A stretch of DNA of 64,000 bases from Actinomycetes bacterium (GCA_023394615.1 JAEXAI010000010.1:62001-126000), one strand, 5' to 3'; positions 16,536 to 26,481 are shown, counted from the stretch's first letter. Made by a program: numbers and translations. Notes: a model not told the origin generated them from the letters alone.

Positions 16536-17903
16536 ATGGAAGCATCAGCGATAGTGCTCGCCGCTGGCGAGGGGACTCGTATGAAATCGAAGCGACCGAA
16601 GGTAGCCCACGCTCTTTTGGGCAAACCGCTTATCAGATGGGTTGTCGACGCAGCGCGTGGTGCAGGTGTCACTCGCGTAGTCACAGTGTTGGGACATGGG
16701 CGTAATGTAATCGAGCCGCTGGTCCAAAATGATACCGAAATCGTCGTGCAATCGCAGCAGCGCGGAACAGCCGATGCCGTGATGTCGTGTGAGGACGCAT
16801 GCAAGGGCGCGCACGGGTCGCTGCTGGTGCTGTCGGGCGACTGCCCTTTGATTACATCCGATACCATCGCTGCTTTGGTGCAGGCTCGTGAGCGCGCGCA
16901 TGCTGCCGTGGCTGTGTTGACGATGGATGTGCCTGATCCGTTCGGCTACGGACGCATTGTGCGTGATGCGCAGGGCGAAGTCGAGCGTATCGTGGAACAA
17001 AAAGACTGCACGCCTGATCAAGCTATCATCACCGAATGCAATTCAGGCTTTTACTGTTTTGACGCTGATGCTCTGTTCAACGCGCTCGGACGTGTGTCCG
17101 ACTCCAATGCGCAAGGCGAATTCTACCTGACCGACGTCATCCAAATAGCGCGCGGCGACGGCCGTGCTGTGGTGGGTGTGCGTGCAGACGACCCGGATGA
17201 ATGCCTGGGTGTGAATACGCGTGTGCAGTTGGCGCAAGCAACCAAGATCATGCAAGGTCGCATCAATCGCGCCTGTATGCTGTCCGGCGTCACTATGACC
17301 GACCCCGATTCCGTGTGGATCGGCCCTGATGTTTCCATAGAACCTGATGTGGAGCTACTTCCCCAGACCATGTTGATGGGCACCACGTCCATAGCGTCGG
17401 ACAGCGTGGTGGGCCCCAACACGCGATTGACCGACACCTCGGTAGGCCATGGCTGCATCGTGGATGAGACAGTGTCTATTGAAGCCGTGATCGAAGATGA
17501 CTGCACGTGCGGCCCGCGCGCGTATTTGCGACCAGGTGCGCATCTGTGCAAAGGCGCGAAAGCCGGCACTCATGTGGAGATAAAGAAATCCACCATCGGA
17601 CCTGGTTCGAAAGTGCCGCACCTTAGCTACATCGGCGACACCACGATGGGTCCGGGTGTGAATATCGGCGCTGGGTCTATCACCTGCAATTACGATGGAA
17701 AACGCAAATGGCCCACCACGATTGGCGAGGACGTGTTCGTGGGCAGTGACACGATGATGGTGGCTCCGGTAAACATAGGCGATCGTGCCTTGGTAGCTGC
17801 CGGGTCGGTGATCACCGATGACGTCCCGGCGGATGCGCTGGCATTCGGACGTGCGCGTCAAGTAGTAAAGCCGGATAGGAACAAGCGCGATCGCAGCGAA
17901 TAG
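16536..17903 (+). CDS. glmU: Bifunctional UDP-GlcNAc pyrophosphorylase / GlcN-1-P acetyltransferase
   Basis: A 455-residue enzyme making UDP-N-acetylglucosamine for cell wall synthesis. The N-terminal uridylyltransferase has LAAGEGTRMKSKRPKVAH. The C-terminal left-handed beta-helix shows hexapeptide repeats (AKAGTHVEIKKSTIGPGSKV, NIGAGSITCNYDGKRK, FVGSDTMMVAPVNIG). An in-frame GTG at 16476 would add 20 residues, but ATG 16536 has GGAAAGGAA and gives the family's usual 456-residue length. Upstream of prs. Confidence 0.95.
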   Translation: MEASAIVLAAGEGTRMKSKRPKVAHALLGKPLIRWVVDAARGAGVTRVVTVLGHGRNVIEPLVQNDTEIVVQSQQRGTADAVMSCEDACKGAHGSLLVLSGDCPLITSDTIAALVQARERAHAAVAVLTMDVPDPFGYGRIVRDAQGEVERIVEQKDCTPDQAIITECNSGFYCFDADALFNALGRVSDSNAQGEFYLTDVIQIARGDGRAVVGVRADDPDECLGVNTRVQLAQATKIMQGRINRACMLSGVTMTDPDSVWIGPDVSIEPDVELLPQTMLMGTTSIASDSVVGPNTRLTDTSVGHGCIVDETVSIEAVIEDDCTCGPRAYLRPGAHLCKGAKAGTHVEIKKSTIGPGSKVPHLSYIGDTTMGPGVNIGAGSITCNYDGKRKWPTTIGEDVFVGSDTMMVAPVNIGDRALVAAGSVITDDVPADALAFGRARQVVKPDRNKRDRSE

Positions 17904-17948
17904 CGATGCGTATTCATACACAGAAGCGATTACGATGAAGGGAATCAC

Positions 17949-18929
17949 ATGGCATCCACAACCGAGATGAAGAAGAGTATGGCCGTTTTCGCGGGGTCGT
18001 ACAATTCCGAACTTGCAGATCAGATCGCCGACGAGATGAACATCTCGCTGGGTAACGTGAAATTGGAAACGTTCGCCAACGGTGAGATTTATGCGCGCTA
18101 TCTTGAAAGCGTGCGCGGTGCCGACGTATTCATCATTCAATCCTTTTCCGGTGCGCACGTCAATGATGCCCTGATGGAGCTTCTGATTATGGCCGATGCT
18201 GCGAAACGGGCGTCTGCCTTGACGGTCACCGCCGTGGTCAGCCACTACGGCTATTCGCGCCAAGATCGCAAAGCAGCTGCTCGTGAGCCTATCACTGCCA
18301 AATTGGTCGCTGATCTGATGACTGCGGCTGGCATCGACCGCACCATCACCATCGACTTGCATCAGGGTCAGATCCAAGGCTTTTTCGATACGCCCGTAAA
18401 CCATCTGACCGCGCTGAACCTGTTGGCCGATTACTTCAAGGCGAAAAACCTCGATGCGTCGAACTTGTGCATAGTCAGCCCCGACTTGGGTCGTGCGAAA
18501 GCCGCCAAAAAACTCTCCGATATCATGGGCGCTGATTTGGCCATCATGCACAAAGGCCGCCCGAAACACAATCAGGCTGAAATCACGGCTCTTATCGGTG
18601 ATGTAAAGGGCAAAACCTGCATTTTGAACGACGACATGATCGACACGGCCGGATCGGTCGTTGCTGCTGTTTCCACTCTGAAGGCAAACGGTGCCGACAA
18701 GGTCTACGTTTGCGCTACGCACCCAGTGTTCAGCGGACCGGCATACGACCGCTTGGAAAACGCCGACGTGGAAGAAGTGGTGGTTTGCAACACGATTCCC
18801 GTTCCGCTTGACCGCCAGACTGGCAAAATCAAGGTCATTTCCGTTGCACCTCTGTTCGCCCGCGCCATCGCGAATGTGTACAACAACGGTAGCGTTTCAG
18901 AGCTGTTCGATCCCGATTTCGCGCTGTAG
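17949..18929 (+). CDS. prs: Ribose-phosphate pyrophosphokinase
   Basis: A 326-residue PRPP synthetase: FSGAHVNDALMELLIM, HYGYSRQDRK (ATP/flexible loop), the metal-binding TIDLHQGQIQGFFD, and the PRPP loop LNDDMIDTAGSV. It makes PRPP from ribose 5-phosphate and ATP for purine, pyrimidine, His and Trp synthesis; the purine genes of this window (42580-48598) use its product. The glmU-prs-pth order is conserved in many Gram-positive bacteria. GAAGGGAA lies before the ATG. Confidence 0.95.
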   Translation: MASTTEMKKSMAVFAGSYNSELADQIADEMNISLGNVKLETFANGEIYARYLESVRGADVFIIQSFSGAHVNDALMELLIMADAAKRASALTVTAVVSHYGYSRQDRKAAAREPITAKLVADLMTAAGIDRTITIDLHQGQIQGFFDTPVNHLTALNLLADYFKAKNLDASNLCIVSPDLGRAKAAKKLSDIMGADLAIMHKGRPKHNQAEITALIGDVKGKTCILNDDMIDTAGSVVAAVSTLKANGADKVYVCATHPVFSGPAYDRLENADVEEVVVCNTIPVPLDRQTGKIKVISVAPLFARAIANVYNNGSVSELFDPDFAL

Positions 18930-18950
18930 ACAGGCGGGCTGGCAACCAAG

Positions 18951-19508
18951 ATGTATCTCATCGTAGGCTTGGGTAATCCCGGGGAAGAGTACGAGCACAC
19001 GCGGCATAACGCCGGCTTCGATACCGTGGATGCGGTCGCTGATAAAGCTGGCGTGCGCTATTGGAAAAGCGAGTGCGGAGCTTTGACTGCCAAAGGTGTG
19101 ATTTGCGATCAGGATGTGGTGTTGGCAAAACCCCAGAGTTTCATGAACACCTCCGGTGGTCCGGTGAAGCAACTATGCAGTGCATATGGTGTTTCACCTG
19201 ATCACCTGATTGTGATTCACGATGACTTGGATATAGATCCCGGCTCCATCCGCGTGAAAATGGGTGGTGGGCATGCGGGGCACAATGGGCTTCGTTCCAT
19301 TTGCGACAAACTGCAAACGCGCGACTGGTATCGCGTGCGCATCGGCATCGGTCGTCCGCCGGGACGCATGAGCGTTTCTGATTTCGTGCTCTCGCAGCCA
19401 AAAAAAGATGCCGCAGATGACTTTGCAGCCGGATGTGACAGCGCCTCTTGTGCGGTGTCGTATCTGATAGGCAACGGCTTGGAAAAAACCCAACAGGAAT
19501 TCAACTAA
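18951..19508 (+). CDS. pth: Peptidyl-tRNA hydrolase
   Basis: A 185-residue enzyme that frees tRNA from stalled peptidyl-tRNA. GLGNPGEEYEHTRHNAGF carries the catalytic His, KPQSFMNTSGG and HDDLDIDPG follow, and GGGHAGHNGLRSI is the usual late block. Full length. Starts 21 bases after prs. The last codons (QQEFN) are repeated as DNA 77 bases downstream, see 19491. Confidence 0.95.
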   Translation: MYLIVGLGNPGEEYEHTRHNAGFDTVDAVADKAGVRYWKSECGALTAKGVICDQDVVLAKPQSFMNTSGGPVKQLCSAYGVSPDHLIVIHDDLDIDPGSIRVKMGGGHAGHNGLRSICDKLQTRDWYRVRIGIGRPPGRMSVSDFVLSQPKKDAADDFAAGCDSASCAVSYLIGNGLEKTQQEFN

Positions 19509-19583
19509 GGTTTGAAAAGCGCTTCGACGTATGATTCATTTGGGAATTCAGCGAACGGTGTGAAGCACAACAGGAATTCAACT
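19491..19583. repeat. 16-bp direct repeat at the pth 3' end
   Basis: CAACAGGAATTCAACT occurs at 19491-19506 (end of pth) and again perfectly at 19568-19583. The spacer is 61 bases and has no gene. It looks like a small duplication of the gene end. Confidence 0.8.
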
Positions 19584-19647
19584 GACAGCAACGCTTGCTT
19601 GTGAGACAATGGGATACGAGAAAATACAAGCGTGTGAGGCTTTTACC

Positions 19648-22600
19648 ATGTCTGCCAGATTCAATATCAAGCAAGCCGATTCGGCTGCCGTTGTCGCTTT
19701 ACAGCGAGCATTGGGCATACCGCGATTCATTGCGGCCACTATGGTTGCGCGCGGTATCGATACCCCGCAGGCTGCAAATGAGTTTTTGTCACCTTCGCTA
19801 GAGCGCGACTGGCGCAATCCCTATGAGATACCCGGTATGCAAGACGTCGTTGACGGCTTGGAAGCTGCAGTCAAAGACGGCAAGCGCATACTGGTGTTTG
19901 GCGACTTCGACTTAGATGGCATATCGGCTACCACGACGCTTACCCGTGCGTTGCGTACGTTGGGCGCCGAAGCGGTGCCGTTTGTGCCGCTGCGCAATGA
20001 AGAGGGCTACGGATTGACCGTTGCGGCTATCGAGCGCCTTTTGGAGCTGGCCCCTGACGTGGTGATAACGGTTGACTGTGGTATCGCGTGTCGCGAAGAG
20101 GTAAAGGTGCTGCAGCACCATGGCGTGGAAGTGTTCGTGACCGATCATCATGAACCAGCCGATTTGGTGCCTACCGATGTACCAGTATGCGATCCAAAAC
20201 TGGACGCGGATTCACCCTCGTCGATTTTGGCGGGTGTGGGAGTGGCGCTGAAAGTGGTGCAGGCGCTCGGCGCTCGTTTCGGTCAGCCGCATCTGTGGCG
20301 CGAATACACCGATTTCGCAACTTTGGGCACAGTGGCCGATTTGATGCCTATGCGAGCGGGCAATCGCGCGCTTGTGGCTGACGGTGTGGCCCGCATGAAC
20401 AATTCGCCGCGGCCCTGCATAGCTGCGCTGCTGCAAAGCTCGGGTGCGGCGGACAAACCAGTGGCGGCTACGTCTCTTTCGTTTTCAATCATCCCGCGTT
20501 TGAATGCAGCTGGTCGCATGGGCGATGCGCAATTGGCGCTGGATATGCTTTTGACCGACGAGTTCGAAGAGGCCCAGGAAAAAGCCGCCGAACTGGAATC
20601 CGTAAACGTTCAGCGCCGTGCCATCGAAGCTGAACTTGCCGAAATAGCATCGTTGCAGGCTGAAGAGGTCTACAACGGTCAGCGTGCGTTGGTGGTGTAC
20701 GGTGACGGATGGCATGAAGGCGTGAAAGGCATTGTCGCCAGCCGTTTGGTGCGTACGTACGGTGTGCCTGTGATTTTGTTCACGGTCGACGAGAACGGCG
20801 AGGCGCGCGGATCGGGGCGCAGCGTTGGGCAGGTGAACTTGTTTAAAGCAGTGGAAAGCTGCTCTGACCTGCTGACTCGTTTCGGCGGTCATGAGGCGGC
20901 GGTGGGCGTGACCCTTCCCGTATCGAAGCTGACTGAATTCACGAAACGTTTGTGCGAGTACATGGATTCTCTTCCCGAAGATTGCTTTCATCCGCGCCTT
21001 GATATTGACGCGTGCGTCGATTTGGGCGAGATGACCATGGAAAATGTCTCGAAGCTGGAAATGCTAGCACCTTTCGGACAGGAAAACCGTCCGCCGCGTT
21101 ATCTGGCCCGTGATGTGCTGCTGATAAAGTGCCGAGCCGTGGGTGCTGACAGAAACCATTTCAGCTGTACGCTCACCGACGGCAAGGACTCGGTGGCGGG
21201 CATAATGTTTCATTGCTCCGATATCGAGATGCTCATGCAATGCTGTAGCGTGGTGAATGCGGCCTTTGAAGTGCAGATTGATGAATGGCGCGGTCGCAAA
21301 TCGGTGAAGGCGCTGCTGAAATCACTTGCGCCCGTCAGACCCTGCGGGGCCTTGCAGGCTTGTCTTGATCCCGCACACGTCAGTTTTGTGCGAGACTTGT
21401 ATGCTACAAGCGACGATCAGTTATGCCAAGATTGTCCCGAATGTGACGAAGATCTGGCGGCAATCGATGCCGAGCGCGAGAAGAACCGCGCGCAGTGGGA
21501 GGAAGCTGCGAAGACTGATCCAGACGGGTTGAACCAAGCTATCGTGCGTGCGTTCATCGGTGATGGCACTCTCTTCGATTCCCAAAAACAGGTGATTGAT
21601 GCCCTTGAAGAGCATCAATCGGTGCTGGCTGTAATGGCTACTGGGCGCGGCAAATCGCTCGTTTTCCAAATGCATGCTGCAAAGCAGGCCTTAGCTGACG
21701 GTCAGGCAAGCTTGTTTGTCTACCCATTGCGCGCACTCATCTCCGATCAGGCTTTCCATATAAACGAAGCTTTGACTTCGTTCGGCATCGTTGCCGAAAC
21801 CTTGACCGGTGCATCCACTCCCGAAGAACGCAGAAACGTTTTCCAGGGGCTTTCTGATGGCTCGGTCGACATTGTCTTGACGACTCCTGAGTTTTTGGAG
21901 TTCCACATCGCAGACTTCTGCAAGACGGGCCGTATCGGGTTCGTGGTAATGGATGAGGCTCATCACATCGGCACGGCGCGAGGCGGAAAGCGCACGGCAT
22001 ATGCGCGTGTGGGCTCTGCGATTGAGAAGCTCGGGTCGCCTACAGTGCTGGCTCTCACGGCTACCGCCAGTCCGCGTATTGCTGCAGAAATAGACAGTGA
22101 ACTGCATATACAACGACACGTGCTCGATAAAGCGCAGCGCGATAACATGGGTTTGGATGACCAACGCAACCTGAAGCGCAAAGAGCAATATTTGGCGAAT
22201 CTGGCAGCATCGGGTGAAAAGATTGTCATATACGTGAATTCCCGCCAGCAATCAGTCGCTTTAGCTCGTATGCTGCGCAAGCAGTTGCCGCAGATGGCAT
22301 CCCTTATCGGTTTCTACAACGCCGGGCTTTCCCGCAATGAGCGCAACCGCGTCGAAGAGCTTTTCCGCCAAGATGCGCTGTGCGTGCTCGTTTCCACCTC
22401 TGCCTTCGGCGAGGGCGTGAATATTCCCAACATACGTCATGTCGTGCTCTTCCATATGCCTTTCAACGAGGTGGAGTTCAACCAGATGAGCGGCAGAGCA
22501 GGGCGCGACGGTCAGCCAGCGGTCGTGCATCTTTTGTTCGGTGCGGAAGACGTGAGTATAAACGAGCGTCTGCTGGAAGAGGCCACGCCCGACCATGATA

Positions 22601-22998
22601 CGATGGGACAGGTCTATCGCGAACTGCGCGCTATGCAGCAGAAGGCGGGAGACGGTTGGTTCATCGTGACGGTGAACGACTTGGTAGAGGCCTGCGCCAA
22701 GCGTGTGCTGGGCATACCCATCACAGCTGATGGCGTACGTTGTGCAGTGGCGGTTTTCCGCGAACTAGGACTCATAGAGCTTCGCACCGACGAGGGCGAC
22801 GCTTCCGTCGAGCGGCGTGTGCACCTGAGGAATACCGGCAGCAAAGTCGAACTTACCGATAGCGCGCGCTATCGCGAAGGGCTTGATGAAACTGAAATAT
22901 TCCACGAGTTTCGCGATTGGGTGATGAACGCTTCAGCAGACAATCTCCAGTTCAGGATATCGAGACCCATTCTGCCTGACCAGAAAGAAGAGGGGTAG
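19648..22998 (+). CDS. RecJ exonuclease fused to a RecQ-like helicase
   Basis: A single 1116-residue chain. The first ~570 residues are a complete RecJ: GDFDLDG (86-91), VDCGI, TDHHEP (DHH at 166-168), AGVGVALKV, PRLNAAGRMG, FGGHEAAVG of DHHA1, then the OB domain with LAPFGQENRPPRYLA. After a Cys-containing linker (CQDCPECDED) comes a superfamily 2 helicase: ATGRGKS (664-670), DEAH (769-772), LALTATASP and QMSGRAGRDG. RecJ is a 5'-3' single-strand exonuclease and RecQ a 3'-5' helicase; together they resect DNA for RecFOR repair. Here both are in one protein. The start is chosen at 19648 because RecJ homology begins there (MSARFNIKQ); an earlier Met at 19609 is possible. Confidence 0.9.
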   Translation: MSARFNIKQADSAAVVALQRALGIPRFIAATMVARGIDTPQAANEFLSPSLERDWRNPYEIPGMQDVVDGLEAAVKDGKRILVFGDFDLDGISATTTLTRALRTLGAEAVPFVPLRNEEGYGLTVAAIERLLELAPDVVITVDCGIACREEVKVLQHHGVEVFVTDHHEPADLVPTDVPVCDPKLDADSPSSILAGVGVALKVVQALGARFGQPHLWREYTDFATLGTVADLMPMRAGNRALVADGVARMNNSPRPCIAALLQSSGAADKPVAATSLSFSIIPRLNAAGRMGDAQLALDMLLTDEFEEAQEKAAELESVNVQRRAIEAELAEIASLQAEEVYNGQRALVVYGDGWHEGVKGIVASRLVRTYGVPVILFTVDENGEARGSGRSVGQVNLFKAVESCSDLLTRFGGHEAAVGVTLPVSKLTEFTKRLCEYMDSLPEDCFHPRLDIDACVDLGEMTMENVSKLEMLAPFGQENRPPRYLARDVLLIKCRAVGADRNHFSCTLTDGKDSVAGIMFHCSDIEMLMQCCSVVNAAFEVQIDEWRGRKSVKALLKSLAPVRPCGALQACLDPAHVSFVRDLYATSDDQLCQDCPECDEDLAAIDAEREKNRAQWEEAAKTDPDGLNQAIVRAFIGDGTLFDSQKQVIDALEEHQSVLAVMATGRGKSLVFQMHAAKQALADGQASLFVYPLRALISDQAFHINEALTSFGIVAETLTGASTPEERRNVFQGLSDGSVDIVLTTPEFLEFHIADFCKTGRIGFVVMDEAHHIGTARGGKRTAYARVGSAIEKLGSPTVLALTATASPRIAAEIDSELHIQRHVLDKAQRDNMGLDDQRNLKRKEQYLANLAASGEKIVIYVNSRQQSVALARMLRKQLPQMASLIGFYNAGLSRNERNRVEELFRQDALCVLVSTSAFGEGVNIPNIRHVVLFHMPFNEVEFNQMSGRAGRDGQPAVVHLLFGAEDVSINERLLEEATPDHDTMGQVYRELRAMQQKAGDGWFIVTVNDLVEACAKRVLGIPITADGVRCAVAVFRELGLIELRTDEGDASVERRVHLRNTGSKVELTDSARYREGLDETEIFHEFRDWVMNASADNLQFRISRPILPDQKEEG

Positions 22999-23000
22999 CG

Positions 23001-25514
23001 ATGGCTGAAAAGATTAATTCTGGCACATCGAAGAAAAAAGATGCGAGAGAGGCTCGCGCGAATCAGGTTGCGGATGCTGTCAGCACGACGAAAAAACCGG
23101 CAGCCGTGAGGATGCCCCAGGATGATTTAATAGGTCAGGCCATAGAGCCAAATGGCGGTCCCGCGCGTTTTAGCGACGGGTCAGACGAGCTGTTGGGGCG
23201 CCCTCATTCTGCTGAGGTGAGTTTCATCAACGCTCCTGCTGCCGACCCGGCGAAGGTCACGCGCGAAAGGACTCCTGAAGAGCGTTTTGCCGACCTGCAA
23301 GAAATGACATCGAGCTATCTATCCAAAGAAGATCAGCTGATGCTGAAACGAGCATTTTTATTCGCTCGCAAGGCGCATGAGGGGCAGTGCCGCAAAAGCG
23401 GTGAGCCTTTTATCGTGCATCCGGTGGAAGTGGCGCTGATCCTCGCCGATTTGAAGATGGACGTGGAAACGTTGTGCGCCGCGCTTTTGCACGACACCGT
23501 GGAAGATTCCAGTGTCACGCTTGAGCAGGTGTCTGACAACTTCAACGAGAATGTATCGCAGCTGGTTGACGGCGTGACGAAGATCACGCGCATCGAGGTT
23601 GAGACGTTTTCCGACGAGCAGGCCCAGACCATCCGCAAAATGCTCGTGGCCATGAACAAGGACATCCGCGTCATTGTCATCAAACTGGCCGACCGCCTGC
23701 ATAATATGCGCACGCTTTCGGCTTTAAAGGAAGACCGTCGTATATTCAAAGCCCGCGAGACCATGGAAATCTATGCCCCGATTGCGCATCGTTTGGGTAT
23801 AAGCTCCATCAAGTGGGAGCTTGAGGATCTGGCTTTTTTCTACTTGGAACCAAACAAGTTCAAACAGGTGTCGCGCATGGTGGCCGAAAGTCGCGTGGAG
23901 CGTGAGGCATACTTAGAGAAAGTCATAGATGTCCTTCGAGCTGAAATGAACCGTACAGGCATTGAAGCTCAGATTATGGGGCGGCCGAAGCATCTGTATT
24001 CCATTTACCAAAAGATGACTACGCGCGGTAAGGGTTTTTCGGAAATATACGACCTGATTGCTGTGCGCATCATCGTCGATACGGTGAAAGACTGCTATTC
24101 GGCACTGGGCGCGGTACATACGCTGTGGCATCCTATGCCCGGGCGTTTTAAAGACTATATCGCCATGCCGAAATACAACATGTACCAAAGTTTGCACACC
24201 ACTGTAATCGGGCCGGCGGCGAGGCCTTTGGAAGTACAGATTCGCACCGAGGAAATGCATCGCATGAGCGAGTACGGTGTGGCGGCACATTGGCGATACA
24301 AAGAAAAGAATTCCAAAGACGATGCCGCCTTCGATCGTCAGTTGGCGTGGCTTCGCCAGATGGTCGACTGGCAGGACGAAACGCAGGACTCGCGTGAATT
24401 CCTGAAATCGCTGAAAGTGGATCTTGCTCCTAGTGAAGTGTTCGTGTTCACACCGAAAGGTGAGGTCATGAGCCTGCGTGCTGGATCGACCCCTGTCGAT
24501 TTCGCCTATGCCATCCACACCGAGGTGGGAAACCACTGTGTTGGAGCCAAAGTAAACGGCTCAATTGTGCCCCTGTCTTACACGCTGCAGATGGGCGATC
24601 GCGTGGAAGTGCTGACGCAGAAGAGCGCTGTGCCCAGCCGCGACTGGATTGGTATGGTGAAAACTCCCAGTGCGCGCAGCAAGATACGTGCATACTTCAG
24701 CAAAGCCTCGCGCAGCGATGATTTGCAGGCTGGCCGCGACAAACTAACGCGCGAGATGCGCAAGCACGGCTTGGGTATCTCGAGTGCGCAGAGCTTGCGT
24801 GCGCTTCGACTGGTCTCCGAGCATTTGGGATACAACGATGTCGATGACATGTTGGTCAATATCGGTACGAACAAGGAAAGCGCCCAGCATGTGTCAAATC
24901 GTATGCTGAAGGTGCTGGTGGATCGTGGTACCGAGGCAGATCGCGAGCCTGAACTGGGTGAATCAGATTCCTCAACCGGTGTGCTTCCACCGATGATCAC
25001 CTCTGTCAGGCGTCCGAAAAAGCATGAGGCGCACGCTAGCAACGGCGTGGTAGTGAAGGGCGTCGATGGCGTGCTGGTGAGGCTTTCGCGTTGCTGCAAC
25101 CCCGTGCCGGGCGACGACATCGTGGGCTTTGTCACGCGCGGGCGCGGCGTTTCCGTGCACAGGCGCGACTGCCCCAACGCTCAGAGCTTGATGGAGCACC
25201 CCGAGCGCATCATCGATGTGTCGTGGGAAAACACACAGACAAGCGATACGTCATACAAGGTGGAAGTGTTCATCGAGGCGCTCGACCGCATGAACCTACT
25301 GCGAGATGTGGCCGTGATTTTGTCTGAGGCGGGGGCGAACGTGCTCTCTTCCACTACGGTATCGCATCGCGACAGCATGGTTGAAATGCGCTTTTTGTTC
25401 CAGGTGAGCGACGTTGCCTCCATCGATAAGATCCTAAAGAAGCTGTTGACCGTTGAAGGCGTGTTCGATGCTCATCGCATGCTGCCGGGGGACACGGCTC
25501 ACAAGAAGCATTAG
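23001..25514 (+). CDS. rel: Bifunctional (p)ppGpp synthetase/hydrolase
   Basis: An 837-residue stringent-response enzyme. After an unusual, low-complexity N-terminal extension (about 1-100) comes the HD hydrolase (ALLHDTVED, H164-D165; KLADRLHNMRTL). The synthetase follows (GRPKHLYSIYQKM, YDLIAVRII), then RFKDYIAMPKYNMYQSLHTT, the TGS domain (VFVFTPKGEVMSLRAGSTPV) and a C-terminal ACT domain. The RFKD motif is the form seen in bifunctional Rel/SpoT enzymes, not in synthetase-only RelA. Its ATG is 2 bases after the recJ-recQ stop, so the two are co-transcribed. Confidence 0.93.
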   Translation: MAEKINSGTSKKKDAREARANQVADAVSTTKKPAAVRMPQDDLIGQAIEPNGGPARFSDGSDELLGRPHSAEVSFINAPAADPAKVTRERTPEERFADLQEMTSSYLSKEDQLMLKRAFLFARKAHEGQCRKSGEPFIVHPVEVALILADLKMDVETLCAALLHDTVEDSSVTLEQVSDNFNENVSQLVDGVTKITRIEVETFSDEQAQTIRKMLVAMNKDIRVIVIKLADRLHNMRTLSALKEDRRIFKARETMEIYAPIAHRLGISSIKWELEDLAFFYLEPNKFKQVSRMVAESRVEREAYLEKVIDVLRAEMNRTGIEAQIMGRPKHLYSIYQKMTTRGKGFSEIYDLIAVRIIVDTVKDCYSALGAVHTLWHPMPGRFKDYIAMPKYNMYQSLHTTVIGPAARPLEVQIRTEEMHRMSEYGVAAHWRYKEKNSKDDAAFDRQLAWLRQMVDWQDETQDSREFLKSLKVDLAPSEVFVFTPKGEVMSLRAGSTPVDFAYAIHTEVGNHCVGAKVNGSIVPLSYTLQMGDRVEVLTQKSAVPSRDWIGMVKTPSARSKIRAYFSKASRSDDLQAGRDKLTREMRKHGLGISSAQSLRALRLVSEHLGYNDVDDMLVNIGTNKESAQHVSNRMLKVLVDRGTEADREPELGESDSSTGVLPPMITSVRRPKKHEAHASNGVVVKGVDGVLVRLSRCCNPVPGDDIVGFVTRGRGVSVHRRDCPNAQSLMEHPERIIDVSWENTQTSDTSYKVEVFIEALDRMNLLRDVAVILSEAGANVLSSTTVSHRDSMVEMRFLFQVSDVASIDKILKKLLTVEGVFDAHRMLPGDTAHKKH

Positions 25515-25639
25515 CACTATGCGGCAAACGCGCCCATGCAATGCTGCATTGCAGTATATGTGCAAGCTTAGATAGTGCATCGAGCGGCAAACGTTTGCGC
25601 CGCTGCGATGTTTGAATGAGAAATGGAAAGGAAAGCCGA

Positions 25640-26332
25640 ATGGGATTTAGCTTTAGCAAAGGCGATCAAATGCATACGGTAGAAGGCGGGTGCGTCAGTG
25701 CCGGTTTTATCGTTTTGGGAATGATCGAGAACAATACCTATCTCGTGGATGATGGCGAAGGCGGCGTCATCGTGGTCGACCCTTCCACAAAACCCGAGGC
25801 TATTTTGGCTGCTGCGGCAGGTCGTCCCATATCAGCGCTGTTCGTGACACATGGACACTTCGATCACGTAGGAGCGCTTGCGGATTTGCGAAATTCTCAG
25901 AAGGTCGAAGTATACGCTTCGGCAATTGATGCTCCTTTGATTGAGCGTCCGAAATCCGGCTCCAATAAAATGACTGCACCACCGTGTCCGGTAGACAAGC
26001 GACTCTCGGATGGTGACACGGTGAAAATCGCCAAGACCACCTGGAAGGTTATGGTCACGCCCGGCCACACCAAAGGGGGTATCTGCTATTACGCAGACCC
26101 GGCCACATCCCCGAACCCACAGGGCGCGCCCGTGCTGCTTTCGGGTGATACGCTGTTTTATGCCAGTATCGGCCGTACTGATTTTGAGGGTGGCAGCCAA
26201 AGCGATATGCGTCGCTCGCTTGCACGGCTCGAGAAGCTTCCTGACAACACGATTGTTTTGCCTGGGCACAATATGACTACCACGATAGGCGCTGAACGCT
26301 CACGCGTGTTCGATCAGTATCTGCGTTCGTAG
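25640..26332 (+). CDS. Metallo-beta-lactamase-fold hydrolase (glyoxalase II-like)
   Basis: A 230-residue MBL-fold protein: THGHFDHVGAL (zinc HxHxDH), TPGHTKGGICYY, SGDTLFYASIGRTDF and a late PGHNM give the five-ligand set of the glyoxalase II-like group. Length and spacing fit the small hydrolases often found after rel in Gram-positives. The substrate is unknown. ATG 25640 has GGAAAGGAAAG before it; an in-frame Met eight codons earlier is less well placed. Confidence 0.85.
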   Translation: MGFSFSKGDQMHTVEGGCVSAGFIVLGMIENNTYLVDDGEGGVIVVDPSTKPEAILAAAAGRPISALFVTHGHFDHVGALADLRNSQKVEVYASAIDAPLIERPKSGSNKMTAPPCPVDKRLSDGDTVKIAKTTWKVMVTPGHTKGGICYYADPATSPNPQGAPVLLSGDTLFYASIGRTDFEGGSQSDMRRSLARLEKLPDNTIVLPGHNMTTTIGAERSRVFDQYLRS

Positions 26333-26343
26333 GGTTCCCTCGA

Positions 26344-26391
26344 AACCGCCGGTATCCGACGGTTTGCGATGAGGGGGCACCTGCCCGTTTT
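26344..26391 (+). terminator. Hairpins after the MBL gene
   Basis: A 10-bp stem (AAACCGCCGG with CCGACGGTTT, one mismatch) at 26344-26366 is followed by GGGCACCTGCCC (26375-26386) and GTTTTA. They probably end the rel transcript. Confidence 0.45.
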
Positions 26392-26452
26392 AGGAGTATT
26401 TATCGTGTGTGCAGTGGGATGCCGTCCCTCTAAAACGACGTTATTCGCTCGT

Positions 26453-26481
26453 TTGCGAATTGTCGAAATGGGGTAAAATAT
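26453..26481 (+). promoter_or_regulatory. Possible promoter of the DUF47 gene
   Basis: TTGCGA (26453-26458), then an AT-rich TAAAATATAC stretch; AAATAT at 26476 gives a 17-base spacer. Confidence 0.35.

Noticed and set aside
19648..22998. Two separate genes (recJ and recQ) joined by an error
   Set aside because: There is no stop, no ribosome site and no start at the joint; the frame is open throughout. Kept as a true fusion, with assembly error as the only alternative.
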